From: Eubacterium multiforme
Lineage (GTDB): Bacteria; Bacillota; Clostridia; Clostridiales; Clostridiaceae
DNA: 64,000 bases
Assembly: GCF_030813415.1 (NCBI RefSeq)
Contig: NZ_JAUSUF010000010.1
Coordinates: 46,967 to 110,966, forward strand
Direction of reading: 5' to 3'
The notes under the pieces were generated by a model. The model saw only the letters and a list, made by a program, of their open reading frames with translations, made no database searches and was not told where the DNA came from. Position 1 is the first letter of the stretch. Every line of letters begins with the position of its first letter. The position numbers were made by a program, and so were the translations under genes. Of the stretch, positions 37,281 to 46,278 are shown piece after piece.

Positions 37281-37380
37281 GTATTTTTATAATATTTAAT
37301 TCTTTTATGTAAAGATTTGTTATTTATTTTTTAAATGTTATAATTATATTAATTTCACTTTAAGGAAGAAGGAATTATCA

Positions 37381-37668
37381 ATGAATTTAATACTTATAAA
37401 TCTATTGTTATTATTTTTAATTGTAGCTTTCACAGTATATGCATTTATAACAAAAAAATCTTTAAACTATAAGTTAGTAGGTTTATTATTAATTGCATAC
37501 TATATTGATAAAGATGTTAGGCTTATAGCACCAACTTATATTTATGCTAGTTTAAAACCTTTTCTTTACTTTTTAGAAGCTACATTATTGATAATTCTAC
37601 TAATTAGATTTTTTATTAATTTTTTTAAATCTATGAAAAAATCAAAAAATACAAATTCTATAAAATAA
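37381..37668 (+). CDS. small membrane protein of unknown function
   Basis: A 95-aa protein with three predicted membrane spans (residues 2-22, 31-42, 60-82) and a Lys/Asn-rich C-terminal tail. AGGAAGAAGGA precedes the ATG. It lies 100 bp behind the DAACS transporter, perhaps on the same transcript, and ends before a long hairpin. No family recognised. Confidence 0.6.
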   Translation: MNLILINLLLLFLIVAFTVYAFITKKSLNYKLVGLLLIAYYIDKDVRLIAPTYIYASLKPFLYFLEATLLIILLIRFFINFFKSMKKSKNTNSIK

Positions 37669-37696
37669 AACTTTAATATATTATTTAAAGTTACAA

Positions 37697-37758
37697 AAAG
37701 GCAAAATGATAAATTTCTACTAAGTGATACGATTTCACTAAGAATTTATTATTTTGCC
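37697..37758. terminator. long hairpin terminator between convergent genes
   Basis: GGCAAAATGATAAATTTCT pairs with AGAATTTATTATTTTGCC, and an inner stem CTAAGTGA/TTCACTAAG fills the loop. T-runs lie on both sides. Confidence 0.8.
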
Positions 37759-37765
37759 TCTTTTA

Positions 37766-39001
37766 TTATTTATTTTTATAACTTCTAATATAAATTTTTC
37801 TTATATATATAACAAATATAGTAGATAATAATACAATAACACTTAAAATATTCCATGTTTTCATATCATCCAAATAGGATAAAATCTTTCCTACCATAAT
37901 AGGACCTATATAATATCCTGCTCCCATTAAAATTGGAAGTATACCATTCATCCTTCCTCTGTGGGATGCTGGTGTATTATTAGCTATAAATGTATTAACA
38001 TTTGTTGCTAAAATTATCTCTCCTAATGTAAATATAAATACTGATATAAATACCATAAAAATAGAATTAAAAAATCCAAGAAGTCCAAAACCTAATGTAT
38101 AAAATAATCCACCATAGAATATATTTTTTAAATTTTCTACTTTATAAAATAACTTTGTTATTATTGGAGTCATAAGTATTACAACTACTCCATTAAAACT
38201 TGAAACATACCCATAATATTTTGCTCCTAAAGCACCATATACATTTGATAATTCAATAGGCAATAAAAATCCCCACTGACCATAAACTAAATCGTATCCA
38301 AATATAACAATTCCAAAATACAATAATATCTTTCTATCCCATAGAATTTTAAATATACTTCCTTCCTCATCTTTTTCTAAAACTCTATCTTCAGAAACTA
38401 TTTTGCTTTCTTCTCTTCCTTTAGTTTCCCTTACAAATAAGCCAATTAATATTAATGCTGCAACTGTAGTACATGCATCTCCTATAAATAAAATATTTAA
38501 ATGTTTCTCAAATAAAAGTCCACCAACAAATGGACCTATTGCAAAGCCTAAATTCCACCCCATATAAGTAAGTGCATATGACGCATTTCTATTTTTAGGT
38601 TCAGTTAAATCACCAACCATAGAATTTATAGCAGGTGATACAAATCCTGAAGCTGCCCCAGCTAACATTATTAAATATATAGTTGTCATACTTGGCTTTA
38701 CAAATCCACAGGATGCATAAAGAATGCAAGCTATTCCTTGAAATATAATAATAATTTTTTTCCTTCCAAACATATCAGTAAGCTTTCCACCTATAAGTCC
38801 AGTTGGTAAATAAATTACTCCAAATATACTAATATAAATCCCTGCAAGTTCTGATGATAACCCTATTTTTTTAGTTAATATAAGAGTCATTAATGGTGCA
38901 ATAAATGATCCTGCTGCATTTATAATATTTCCTATAAATAATATGTATATTTCTTTAGGAAGACCTTTGTATGGCTCTGTTAATTTCTTTAGATAATTCA
39001 T
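37766..39001 (-). CDS. MFS transporter
   Basis: A 411-aa major-facilitator protein with 12 predicted spans and the A-motif GGKLTDMFGRKKII after span 2. The remainder resembles drug/metabolite efflux MFS proteins of Firmicutes (MNYLKKLTEPYKGLPKEI start). GGGGG precedes the ATG. The substrate cannot be inferred. It is the last clearly chromosomal gene before the prophage. Confidence 0.9.
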   Translation of the reverse strand: MNYLKKLTEPYKGLPKEIYILFIGNIINAAGSFIAPLMTLILTKKIGLSSELAGIYISIFGVIYLPTGLIGGKLTDMFGRKKIIIIFQGIACILYASCGFVKPSMTTIYLIMLAGAASGFVSPAINSMVGDLTEPKNRNASYALTYMGWNLGFAIGPFVGGLLFEKHLNILFIGDACTTVAALILIGLFVRETKGREESKIVSEDRVLEKDEEGSIFKILWDRKILLYFGIVIFGYDLVYGQWGFLLPIELSNVYGALGAKYYGYVSSFNGVVVILMTPIITKLFYKVENLKNIFYGGLFYTLGFGLLGFFNSIFMVFISVFIFTLGEIILATNVNTFIANNTPASHRGRMNGILPILMGAGYYIGPIMVGKILSYLDDMKTWNILSVIVLLSTIFVIYIRKIYIRSYKNK

Positions 39002-39408
39002 AAATCAAGCCCCCTTTTTATCTTATAGTTACTTATTTTTACCCTATTAATCATCCCCTTATCTTTTATTTAATCAAAACCTATTTTTTAATAAATTTAT
39101 ACTTATTATTAACATAATATACAATTTTGTAATTATATTCAAATATTTTTTAAATTTTATATTGTAAATATAAATTTAAAACAAAAAAATAAAGGCAATA
39201 TAATATTAAATTACATCACCTTTATTTAATAATCTCCTATTTTGGATAAAGTATTATATTTTGTAATAATATCGTATGATTTTTTAAGATACTATTAGTT
39301 ACTTTAATTGCATAGATGCAGTAACTAAGCCATTTATAATACTTATAAAAAATATTATCTATTATTTTAAATCATTATATTTTTTGACGTTTTTTGACGG
39401 CAAACAGA
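39002..39408. other. 407-bp AT-rich gap at the chromosome/prophage junction
   Basis: No gene or RNA is recognisable. The segment lies between the MFS gene and the first prophage-like gene, so it probably contains the left attachment site. TTTGACG occurs twice near 39380-39400 (ttttttgacgttttttgacgg), a possible but unproven core. Without the right end of the prophage, no att repeat can be identified. Confidence 0.35.
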
Positions 39409-39440
39409 AAAGACTAGGAATAAAAACTCCTAGTCTTTTT
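39409..39440 (-). terminator. rho-independent terminator at the prophage edge
   Basis: AAAGACTAGGA and TCCTAGTCTTT around an 8-nt loop, with a T-run on the plus strand and an A/T-rich tail on the other. It follows the stop of the 39443 gene. Confidence 0.8.
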
Positions 39441-39442
39441 TG

Positions 39443-39769
39443 TTAATTATTTACTTTTCTTGCTAACCCCATAATTCCAGCTATAAGCATTAAAATAAAT
39501 GCTATTATTTGCATAAAATTTGTTAAAAATAATATACTTGATAATACTATTAAACATATGCTAGATACTTTTGTATATTTGTTAATTAAACTCGCAAAAA
39601 CAATTGATGCTATTGCTAATATAATACCAAATGAACTTAATGAGTACATTATATTTCCTAATTCGAATGTGCAAGGCAATTTTCCTAATATTGCTTTTGA
39701 ACCTATTGCTGTAAAAAACGATAAAATTGAACCTATTAATCCTAAAACAAATTCTGGTAATCTTTTCAT
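39443..39769 (-). CDS. four-span membrane protein, DUF4064-like
   Basis: A 108-aa hydrophobic protein with four predicted spans (about residues 8-25, 40-62, 68-83, 86-103). The opening MKRLPEFVLGLIGSI recalls DUF4064 membrane proteins; this is a weak resemblance. GGGGGAAAACT precedes the ATG. It is last in the prophage's leftward array, just before the boundary terminator, so it may be a lysogenic conversion or immunity-type extra gene. No direct evidence. Confidence 0.6.
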   Translation of the reverse strand: MKRLPEFVLGLIGSILSFFTAIGSKAILGKLPCTFELGNIMYSLSSFGIILAIASIVFASLINKYTKVSSICLIVLSSILFLTNFMQIIAFILMLIAGIMGLARKVNN

Positions 39770-39854
39770 TAGTTTTCCCCCTTAAATTTTATATTTATAT
39801 TTTAACATTTTTGCTTTTTCTGTATGTAAACATTTTATAAATTAGATTTTTTAA

Positions 39855-39897
39855 ATAAAAAAAAATAAAGGGAGTAAGATTTCTCCTACTCCCTAAA
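39855..39897 (-). terminator. rho-independent terminator after the endolysin gene
   Basis: On the minus strand AGGGAGTA pairs with TACTCCCT around a 10-nt loop, followed by TTTATTTTTTTT. Confidence 0.88.
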
Positions 39898-39901
39898 ATA
39901 A

Positions 39902-40825
39902 TTATTTGCTATATAAAGCTTTCCAGGTATTCTTACCCACAATACCATCTACATCTAAACCTTTATTTTTTTGTAGGTTCTTAATTGCTATAGTAGTTCC
40001 TCTTCCAAATACTCCGTCTGCTCCTCCACTTGATTTTAATGAAGTATATCCTCTATTTAGTAGTCTTTGTTGCATTAACTTCGTAATATTACCTCTAGCA
40101 CCTTCTCTTAGCATAGGACATGCGTTTAATGTACTATCTCCAAAATATCCATCCTCTTTAATATTTCCGTAACCTTGTCTATTTATTTCACTTTGTAAAG
40201 CCTTAACTTCTTCTCCACTTATAGATTTTTGCCATAACTTAGAATTATTTGAAACTGAAGAAGTTGAATGTGATTGTTTAGAAGAGTTACTTGAAGATAT
40301 TGACTTACTACAAATTTTCTGAGCTATTCTCCTAGCTACTTCATCAGGTCCTAATTTTCTATAAAGTTCCACATCTTCTGTTGCTTCTACAAAACATATC
40401 TCAAGTAACATAGCATCCATATTAGATTTTCTTAGATCATAAAGATGAGGGTCTGATTTAACACCTCTATTTTTAAACCCCATCTCAGCTAATGCACTCA
40501 TTGCAGCTTTAGCTTGAGAAAATGACTTACTATATACATATACCTCTGCACCTATAGCACCATTATAATGATTATAACAATTATTAAAATGTATAGGTAT
40601 ATATAAGTCTGCTCCCCAATTATTTGCTTTATTTACTCCATAAGCTAAGTCTTTTGAAACTGTATTACAAGAATCAGGTGGAGTTACATCTAAAACATCT
40701 TGTCCAGCTAATCTTAAATATTTTATTAAAGAATCCTTTACTTTTCTATCTTCTCTAGTTTCACTAATTATTCCACTTGCTCCAGGAACACTAAAATTAT
40801 GTCCTCCTCTTACTGCTATTTTCAT
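39902..40825 (-). CDS. N-acetylmuramoyl-L-alanine amidase endolysin
   Basis: A 307-aa phage lysin. Residues 1-175 are an amidase_3 domain: zinc ligands in RGGHNFSV and SETREDR, then IPIHFNN and LLEICFVEATED. After a Ser-rich linker (SSSNSSKQSHSTSSVSNNS, about residues 176-195) come peptidoglycan-binding_1 repeats (WQKSISGEEVKALQSEINR and MQQRLLNRGYTSLK...DGVFGRGTTIAIKNLQ). No signal peptide, so release needs the holin encoded 119 bp upstream. Terminators flank it on both sides. Confidence 0.93.
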   Translation of the reverse strand: MKIAVRGGHNFSVPGASGIISETREDRKVKDSLIKYLRLAGQDVLDVTPPDSCNTVSKDLAYGVNKANNWGADLYIPIHFNNCYNHYNGAIGAEVYVYSKSFSQAKAAMSALAEMGFKNRGVKSDPHLYDLRKSNMDAMLLEICFVEATEDVELYRKLGPDEVARRIAQKICSKSISSSNSSKQSHSTSSVSNNSKLWQKSISGEEVKALQSEINRQGYGNIKEDGYFGDSTLNACPMLREGARGNITKLMQQRLLNRGYTSLKSSGGADGVFGRGTTIAIKNLQKNKGLDVDGIVGKNTWKALYSK

Positions 40826-40903
40826 TTTAAATTCCTTCTTTCTTTTTTTATTTCTATATAAATTAAATATTGTTTTTAATCTTAATTTGTAAACTAAGGC
40901 AAT

Positions 40904-40929
40904 AAAAAAAAGACAGCTCTAAGCTATCT
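40904..40929 (-). terminator. rho-independent terminator after the holin gene
   Basis: On the minus strand AGATAGCT, a 3-nt loop, AGCTGTCT (one mismatch) and a T-run of eight, between holin and endolysin genes. Confidence 0.75.
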
Positions 40930-40943
40930 GTTGCCATAATAAA

Positions 40944-41174
40944 CTATTTAAGTTCTTCTTTATCTTTCTTGCCTATTCCATCTATTCCTGGAGAAGTTGG
41001 ATTATTAAGCACTCCTAATGCTACCCCTACAGAACATAATGCATTTACTATATACATTACTTTATCTCCATCTACGCTAAAACCTAAATTTGCAATTATC
41101 ATTATAGCTGCGCTTGTTATTGCAACTATTGTTCCTGTATTTTTTAATCTTTTTAATATTTCTTTTACTTTCAT
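40944..41174 (-). CDS. phage holin (phi LC3/holin_1-like)
   Basis: A 76-aa membrane protein with two hydrophobic spans (residues 15-31 and 40-56) joined by a short loop (VDGDKVM) and a charged C-terminal tail (KKDKEELK). Size and the VNALCSVGVALGVLNNPTSPG motif fit phage_holin_1 proteins. It lies directly before the endolysin in transcription order and 1 bp behind the 83-aa gene. It forms the lesion that lets the lysin reach the wall. Confidence 0.9.
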   Translation of the reverse strand: MKVKEILKRLKNTGTIVAITSAAIMIIANLGFSVDGDKVMYIVNALCSVGVALGVLNNPTSPGIDGIGKKDKEELK

Positions 41175-41426
41175 TTAATCTTCCTTCTTTCTATTTATCA
41201 TTTCTTCTACTGATATTTTTCTCCAGTATCTTTCATCATCTAAATATTTATTAGAGTTATTTTTTATACAAACAAAAGATCCTTTTCCGTATCTAATTTT
41301 ATCGTTATAGTCACCACAATAAACAATATCGTTAACTTTGTACTTTTCAGATGGATTCCATCCCAATTTATCAGTAAATTTTTTATCTAAGCAACCAAGG
41401 GGACCAGTTGGTCCTATATCACACAT
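41175..41426 (-). CDS. small phage protein with a GPTGPLG start
   Basis: An 83-aa protein beginning MCDIGPTGPLGCLDKK; the rest is charged and has two cysteines (YCGDYN, FVCIKN). Segment KYKVNDIVYCGDYNDKI resembles carbohydrate-binding modules of phage tail or lysin proteins. The opening is a short collagen-like tripeptide run. It is placed between XhlA and holin genes; function unknown. Confidence 0.6.
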   Translation of the reverse strand: MCDIGPTGPLGCLDKKFTDKLGWNPSEKYKVNDIVYCGDYNDKIRYGKGSFVCIKNNSNKYLDDERYWRKISVEEMINRKKED

Positions 41427-41442
41427 TTATAGTCACCTCTTA

Positions 41443-41676
41443 TTATTTAAAAATATTAAATTGTATTGCATATATAAAAAAGCCAACAAGTCCACTAGCG
41501 AGAAAACCAAATCCCCATTTCAGTGTACTTATTAGCCCTTCAATACTCTTACATAGATTTTCTATTTGCACATCTTTTTTTACGTCATTTTGCTCTAATT
41601 TGTCTAGTCTATCAGCATGATTATTTATCCTTTCGTCATGGATTTTTACTTTATGCTCTATAAGTTCATCATTCAT
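41443..41676 (-). CDS. XhlA/BhlA-type hemolysin-holin accessory protein
   Basis: A 77-aa protein with an N-terminal charged coiled coil (HDERINNHADRLDKLEQND) and one C-terminal membrane span (WGFGFLASGLVGFFIYAIQF). This layout is that of the XhlA/BhlA family, which assists host lysis together with holin and endolysin. It precedes holin and amidase in transcription order, as in PBSX-like prophages. Confidence 0.88.
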   Translation of the reverse strand: MNDELIEHKVKIHDERINNHADRLDKLEQNDVKKDVQIENLCKSIEGLISTLKWGFGFLASGLVGFFIYAIQFNIFK

Positions 41677-41701
41677 GCATATGCCCTCACTTTTCTAAAG
41701 T

Positions 41702-41860
41702 CTATATTAGAAATTTTTGTCCACATATTTCTTTATATTGTTCCTGGTTAATTTCTCCGAATGGATTACTTTCTGTTTTTACAGCTTGTTTTAATAAGCT
41801 AGTATCTATGCACCCCATATTATAAGCCATTTTCCAAAATTCAAAATTTATATTTTCCAT
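41702..41860 (-). CDS. XkdX family small phage protein
   Basis: A 52-aa frame starts MENINFEFWKMAYNMGCI and ends with FGEINQEQYKEICGQKF. The pattern W-x-x-A-(Y)-x-x-G-x-I/V-(D) then I-(T/N)-x-E-Q-Y-K-E-I-(T/C)-G is that of the XkdX family found next to tail-fibre genes of Firmicute prophages. The start follows AGGAAG. Function unknown. Confidence 0.82.
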   Translation of the reverse strand: MENINFEFWKMAYNMGCIDTSLLKQAVKTESNPFGEINQEQYKEICGQKFLI

Positions 41861-41862
41861 AC

Positions 41863-42237
41863 TTAATTACTTCCTTTCAACTTCATAATTTCAAGTTTAT
41901 TTTGAGCTTGCTGTTTCATAAGCATATTTATAGTTGAATCCTTTTTCATAGCTGCTAATTTTTCAGCAGCTAATTGTTTTGTTAAATATTCTATCTTATC
42001 ATCTACTGATAACCTATTTTTCATAGATTTTATTAAAGATTCTTGATATGCTACATCTTTTGTAAATGTGTTACTAGATTCATTAAATACAAAAATATAT
42101 GGATTAACCAATAATTCCTCATATTCTGTATTGTTATCATCTATTTCTATTTCTAAAATAATATCACTTTCACATGAGCTAGAGCTATAACCTTTAACTC
42201 TTTTAGTTTCTTTATCTACTTGAATATAAAATAACAT
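41863..42237 (-). CDS. phage tail-region protein with C-terminal coiled coil
   Basis: A 124-aa protein. Residues 1-70 look beta-rich (MLFYIQVDKETKRVKGY, ILEIEIDDNN), and residues 80-120 form a coiled coil (DKIEYLTKQLAAEKLAAMKK). This pattern is common in phage fibre chaperones or tail-tip proteins encoded beside XkdX. The start was set at ATG 42237 after GGGAGGTG, which also removes overlap with the upstream gene. Family not certain. Confidence 0.68.
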   Translation of the reverse strand: MLFYIQVDKETKRVKGYSSSSCESDIILEIEIDDNNTEYEELLVNPYIFVFNESSNTFTKDVAYQESLIKSMKNRLSVDDKIEYLTKQLAAEKLAAMKKDSTINMLMKQQAQNKLEIMKLKGSN

Positions 42238-42239
42238 TT

Positions 42240-42713
42240 TTACACCTCCCAAATTTCTCTTAAAACAACGTCATTCCAATCTTTCATACTGTTATTACTA
42301 CAACCTTCTAGTCTATCGTCTTTTACATAAATGGCTTTGATTATCCAACCTCCGTCCTCGTTGCAAGGTATAGAAATAAGATAGTTTCCTGAATTTACAT
42401 AAGAGCCATCTTTGCTAACAAACTTTTCATACCAGTTATAATTATTACCTGTTTTGTTTGATGTACCTGGATCATAATCACTAAAAATAAGACTTATCCC
42501 ATTTGCACATTCACTCAATTTCTTAGATAAAACTTCAGTATCACCCTTGTTTAAGTAATGACTCCCCTTCCATAGTAAAGTTTTCTTATTAAACTTATCT
42601 TCTAAATTTTTTCCATCATTAAAATAGATTTGTGCTGCATTTGTCTTAAAATTTATTTCATCAAAGCCTCCCTTCCCGTCGTCTACTTTATAAATTGCAT
42701 TTTTTACTGCCAT
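42240..42713 (-). CDS. putative tail fibre/tip protein
   Basis: A 157-aa protein starting MAVKNAIYKVDDGKGGFDEI, similar to the N-terminal attachment peptide of phage tail fibres (NFKTNAAQIYF...GKNLED). The remainder, rich in Gly/Asn/Tyr/Trp, resembles a C-terminal fibre domain (WKGSHYLNKGDTEV, GNYLISIPCNEDGGW). It lies between the collagen-like baseplate gene and the coiled-coil gene. Probably adsorption-related; no enzymatic motif seen. Confidence 0.68.
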   Translation of the reverse strand: MAVKNAIYKVDDGKGGFDEINFKTNAAQIYFNDGKNLEDKFNKKTLLWKGSHYLNKGDTEVLSKKLSECANGISLIFSDYDPGTSNKTGNNYNWYEKFVSKDGSYVNSGNYLISIPCNEDGGWIIKAIYVKDDRLEGCSNNSMKDWNDVVLREIWEV

Positions 42714-42728
42714 TATAATTCTCCTTTC

Positions 42729-45662
42729 TTATATAAGTTCTATCCAAACTCTTCCATAAGCACTTCCACTAGGTCTACTAGAAGATGTTATTATTTGTGT
42801 TCCTGAATCTCCTTTATCGCCCTTATCTCCTTTATATCCTTGAGGACCTATTGGACCTCTATCGCCTTTTGGCCCTTGTGGTCCTTGTGAACCAGTAGCA
42901 CCTGTATTACCTTGTAGTCCTCTTGGTCCTTGTTCTCCTGTTAATCCTCTAGGACCTATCGGTCCTGTATCTCCTTTGTCTCCTTTTATCCCTTGAGGCC
43001 CAGGTATTCCTTGTAAACCCTTTTGTCCTTGTGGTCCTTGAAGTCCCTGTATACCTCTTTCTCCTTGCTTACCCTGTGGACCAATAGGTCCTTGTATCCC
43101 TTGGTCACCCTTTGGACCAATAGGCCCTTGTTTTCCTGTCAAACCAGTAGCTCCCGTATCGCCTCTAGGACCTATTTCTCCTTTTGGTCCAGGAATACCT
43201 TGAGGACCAACAGGACCTCTTAAATCTTTAACAGCTTGCATAGCTTCTATAAAGACTTTATCACCTTGATTCAAAGGGAATTTAAATTCAATTGTATGCC
43301 CATCAACCTCTTTTATAGAATTATTAGTAAACCTTGAACCATTTACATATACTGCTATTGCATTAATACCTACTGGATAAACATATCCATCATTCCATGA
43401 AAATATTTTTTGCCCTTCTGTGGAAATAAAAAATCTTTGAAATACAACATAACTTTGTCCATTACCTGCTGGACCTTGTACTCCTTGTATACCTTGAGGT
43501 CCTCTTTCTCCTTGTGGTCCTCTTGCTCCTGTGTCTCCTTTCAATCCTTGAAGTCCTCTTTCCCCCTGTGGTCCACGCTCTCCTTGAGGTCCAGTTAAAC
43601 CTCTATCGCCTTTATCTCCTTTTAACCCCTGTTTACCTACTTGACCCTGTGGTCCTTGATCACCTTTTGGTCCAGTTAATCCTATAGGTCCTTGTATACC
43701 TTGTTTGCCTTTAGGACCTTCTAAACCAATAGGACCACGTTCCCCTTGTATTCCTTGCTTTCCTTCCAATCCTTTTTCACCTCTTGGGCCTTGTATTCCT
43801 GGAATACCTTGCTCCCCTTTAGGCCCTTGTGGTCCAATTGGACCTACTGCTCCTTGGTCTCCCTTTTCTCCTTTAGGTCCTATTGATCCTGTTAATCCTA
43901 TAGGCCCTCTTTCTCCTTGCAATCCAGTTAATCCTCGAGGACCAATATCTCCTTTTTCTCCTTTTGGACCTCTATCTCCTATTAGTCCTTGCGGGCCTCT
44001 TAAATCAACTACCATTTGAAATGCATCTATAAAGACTTTATCCCCCTGACTTAAAGGTAATTTAAATTCTATTGAATTTTCGCTAGTTTCATTAATTGCT
44101 TTATTACTTAATCTAACTCCATTAAGATATATAGCTATTGCATTAACATTGATTGGATAAGTATATCCATCATTCCATGAAAATACTTTTTGCCCTTCTG
44201 TAGCTATAAAAAATTCTTGGAATTTAATATAACTTTGTGTACTTCCTACTGGTCCTCGTGGTCCTACTAAACCTATTGGCCCTTGAATTCCTTGTGGGCC
44301 TTGAGGTCCTGGTATTCCTCTATCTCCTTTTTCTCCCTTTTCACCCATAGGTCCTACTACACCTTGTATACCTTGTTCACCTTTAGGTCCTACTGGCCCT
44401 ATTGGTCCTATATTTCCCTTATCTCCTTTATCTCCTTTTAGACCTTGCATACCCATTGGACCACGTTCTCCTTGAACTCCTTGACTTCCTTGTGGTCCCT
44501 TTATATTTACTACTTTTGGTGATTCATTACTTGTATTTATAGACCAATTTAAATTGCCATCTATATCTACATTAGGCCTCCATAATTTACTGTTGTTACT
44601 TGCTTCTGGAACTGAATTTATTTCTTGATTTAAATCATCTATGGGATTAGAAATAACATTACCTAAAACAATATCTATTTTAAAAAAGCTTTCATAAACT
44701 TCTGTTACTTCTGAAACTCTCAAATTTTCAAATTCATCATCAATTTTTCTTATAACTATATCTCCTAAATCCCAATCCTTTTGATATACAAAATTAGTAT
44801 TTAGAACTGTACTTTCTGTACTATTAATATAATCATAATTTTTAAGTTTAGCTTCTGCTCTATCTGATAGTTTATCTGATTGACCTTCTTCTATATCTCT
44901 TGCATCTATAAATAATTCTCTACGCTTTAAACCAATATCATTATTCTTGAAAATCTTTTTAAATTCTCTATTTATACCTTCTCCCTGACCCGCAACGTAT
45001 CCCATTGTTTTATAATTTTTAGAATCGTTTGTTCTATTAATAGATGTTATATTATCAAAGTCCTCAGAAAAAATAACTTTATTATCTGATTCAGTAAGGT
45101 TTCTACCTTCTATAACATCAAATATAAATTTTTTATTTACTAAATCTAATGCTATTTCCCAGCCTAACCCAACGCTATTACATATATTGCTTATTTCAAA
45201 GTTTAAATATTTATATCTACTTTGCCAGTTAATAATTTTTCCTCTATGTTTAGATGCAGCTATTACTAATTCATTGATCTTTCTATCCTTCTCAAATGGA
45301 TTAACTGCATTAGATTCAACATAATGTTTAATTACATCCTCTGCTGATCCTTTAAAAGAATCATAAGCTTCTCCAGCAGATGGTATTGTTATTCTTCTAT
45401 CTAATATGCTTTTTAAATCTCTTCCTTTTACAGTAATTAACTTTTTATCTTCATTTATATTTATATTTTCTATAATTAAAGGTTTTTTAGGATCAATAAA
45501 AATAATATTCCCATCTTTTAAAAAATTTTTATATTTTGAAGAACAAATTAATTGAAATTCTTTAGCTTCATAATAATTTCTTACAAAATAAAAGGAAATA
45601 TAGTCCTCTATATCTCCTAAAAAATTAAAATTATTATCAATTATTCTAATAGTTGAATCCAT
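42729..45662 (-). CDS. baseplate/tail protein (Gp37-like) with collagen-like repeats and duplicated domain
   Basis: A 977-aa protein. Residues 1-360 match the siphovirus ReqiPepy6 Gp37-like / tail-associated family ([22 protein letters not shown], then [23 protein letters not shown]). From about residue 385 to 470, 555 to 730 and 814 to 954 there are long Gly-X-Y collagen-like blocks. Between them two copies (about 470-555 and 730-814) of one 80-residue beta domain occur: [20 protein letters not shown] and [20 protein letters not shown], both ending in DLRGP. It ends in VWIELI. Probably a receptor-binding stalk. It overlaps the preceding gene by 22 bp. Confidence 0.85.
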   Translation of the reverse strand: MDSTIRIIDNNFNFLGDIEDYISFYFVRNYYEAKEFQLICSSKYKNFLKDGNIIFIDPKKPLIIENININEDKKLITVKGRDLKSILDRRITIPSAGEAYDSFKGSAEDVIKHYVESNAVNPFEKDRKINELVIAASKHRGKIINWQSRYKYLNFEISNICNSVGLGWEIALDLVNKKFIFDVIEGRNLTESDNKVIFSEDFDNITSINRTNDSKNYKTMGYVAGQGEGINREFKKIFKNNDIGLKRRELFIDARDIEEGQSDKLSDRAEAKLKNYDYINSTESTVLNTNFVYQKDWDLGDIVIRKIDDEFENLRVSEVTEVYESFFKIDIVLGNVISNPIDDLNQEINSVPEASNNSKLWRPNVDIDGNLNWSINTSNESPKVVNIKGPQGSQGVQGERGPMGMQGLKGDKGDKGNIGPIGPVGPKGEQGIQGVVGPMGEKGEKGDRGIPGPQGPQGIQGPIGLVGPRGPVGSTQSYIKFQEFFIATEGQKVFSWNDGYTYPINVNAIAIYLNGVRLSNKAINETSENSIEFKLPLSQGDKVFIDAFQMVVDLRGPQGLIGDRGPKGEKGDIGPRGLTGLQGERGPIGLTGSIGPKGEKGDQGAVGPIGPQGPKGEQGIPGIQGPRGEKGLEGKQGIQGERGPIGLEGPKGKQGIQGPIGLTGPKGDQGPQGQVGKQGLKGDKGDRGLTGPQGERGPQGERGLQGLKGDTGARGPQGERGPQGIQGVQGPAGNGQSYVVFQRFFISTEGQKIFSWNDGYVYPVGINAIAVYVNGSRFTNNSIKEVDGHTIEFKFPLNQGDKVFIEAMQAVKDLRGPVGPQGIPGPKGEIGPRGDTGATGLTGKQGPIGPKGDQGIQGPIGPQGKQGERGIQGLQGPQGQKGLQGIPGPQGIKGDKGDTGPIGPRGLTGEQGPRGLQGNTGATGSQGPQGPKGDRGPIGPQGYKGDKGDKGDSGTQIITSSSRPSGSAYGRVWIELI

Positions 45663-46267
45663 ATATCTCCCACCTTTGTACTAGGCATATTAGGTTGTAT
45701 ATAAATACCCCTAATACTTTTACCCTGCATATTATTAAACCAATCCTGCCATAAATTTTGTTTAGAATTCCATCCACTATTGAATATGTCCCACATTTCT
45801 TGTATATCAGCCTTGCCTGTAAAAGACATAAATCCACATACCTCTGTATTATGTCTTTCATCAGCAACTGAAAAATCATTGCCGCTTATATATATTTTTG
45901 CAAGGCTTAATTCATATACACTATTATCTCTTTGTAGTGCTGCGGGAATAGATGTACTTCCCTTCTTTACATCTATTCTTAACTTTCTATTTATTAAGTC
46001 TAGTTTCAAGACAACTCTATCAACTCTACTTGTACCAACTTCTACACTTTTAATTAAACTTGCATCATTTAAATACATATATCCTTGAATATTTGCAGCT
46101 CCTTGCCTAATTTCTATACTTGTACTATTTCTTTTATATACCTTCAAACTATCAAGCGCTGGGTTAACACCAGTACTCATAAATGTCTTGAAATATTTTG
46201 CAAAATCTTCACTTTTATATTTTCTATCTCCATTTACACTATTAAAAAACCCGCTAAATTCTGCCAT
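45641..46267 (-). CDS. phage baseplate/structural protein
   Basis: A 208-aa protein starting MAEFSGFFNSVNGDRKYKSE, a motif common in tail or baseplate proteins of Firmicute phages. It continues with beta-rich sequence (IRQGAANIQGYMYLNDAS) and a C-terminus [16 protein letters not shown]. That end resembles the closing IELI/IQLLE segment of fibres, including that of the collagen-like protein (VWIELI). It lies between Dit and the Gp37-like protein in transcription order, so it is probably part of the tail tip. GGAGGTGATAAT precedes the ATG. Confidence 0.75.
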   Translation of the reverse strand: MAEFSGFFNSVNGDRKYKSEDFAKYFKTFMSTGVNPALDSLKVYKRNSTSIEIRQGAANIQGYMYLNDASLIKSVEVGTSRVDRVVLKLDLINRKLRIDVKKGSTSIPAALQRDNSVYELSLAKIYISGNDFSVADERHNTEVCGFMSFTGKADIQEMWDIFNSGWNSKQNLWQDWFNNMQGKSIRGIYIQPNMPSTKVGDIWIQLLE

Positions 46268-46278
46268 ATTATCACCTC

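Noticed and set aside
39360..39410. attL core at the TTTGACG repeat
   Set aside because: Without the right prophage end, the repeat cannot be matched; too short to claim.
41175..41426. Collagen-like protein from the GPTGPLG start
   Set aside because: Only two or three triplets occur; too short to form a collagen domain.
43023..44019. Several plus-strand frames rich in Pro/Ser/Leu opposite the tail gene
   Set aside because: They are antisense images of the collagen-like Gly-X-Y repeats in the 977-aa protein; periodic codons leave opposite frames open. No ribosome binding sites or phage-family motifs.
45646..45879. 77-aa minus-strand frame inside the baseplate genes
   Set aside because: Overlaps the 208-aa structural gene in another frame; its composition is not protein-like and it has no suitable start signal.
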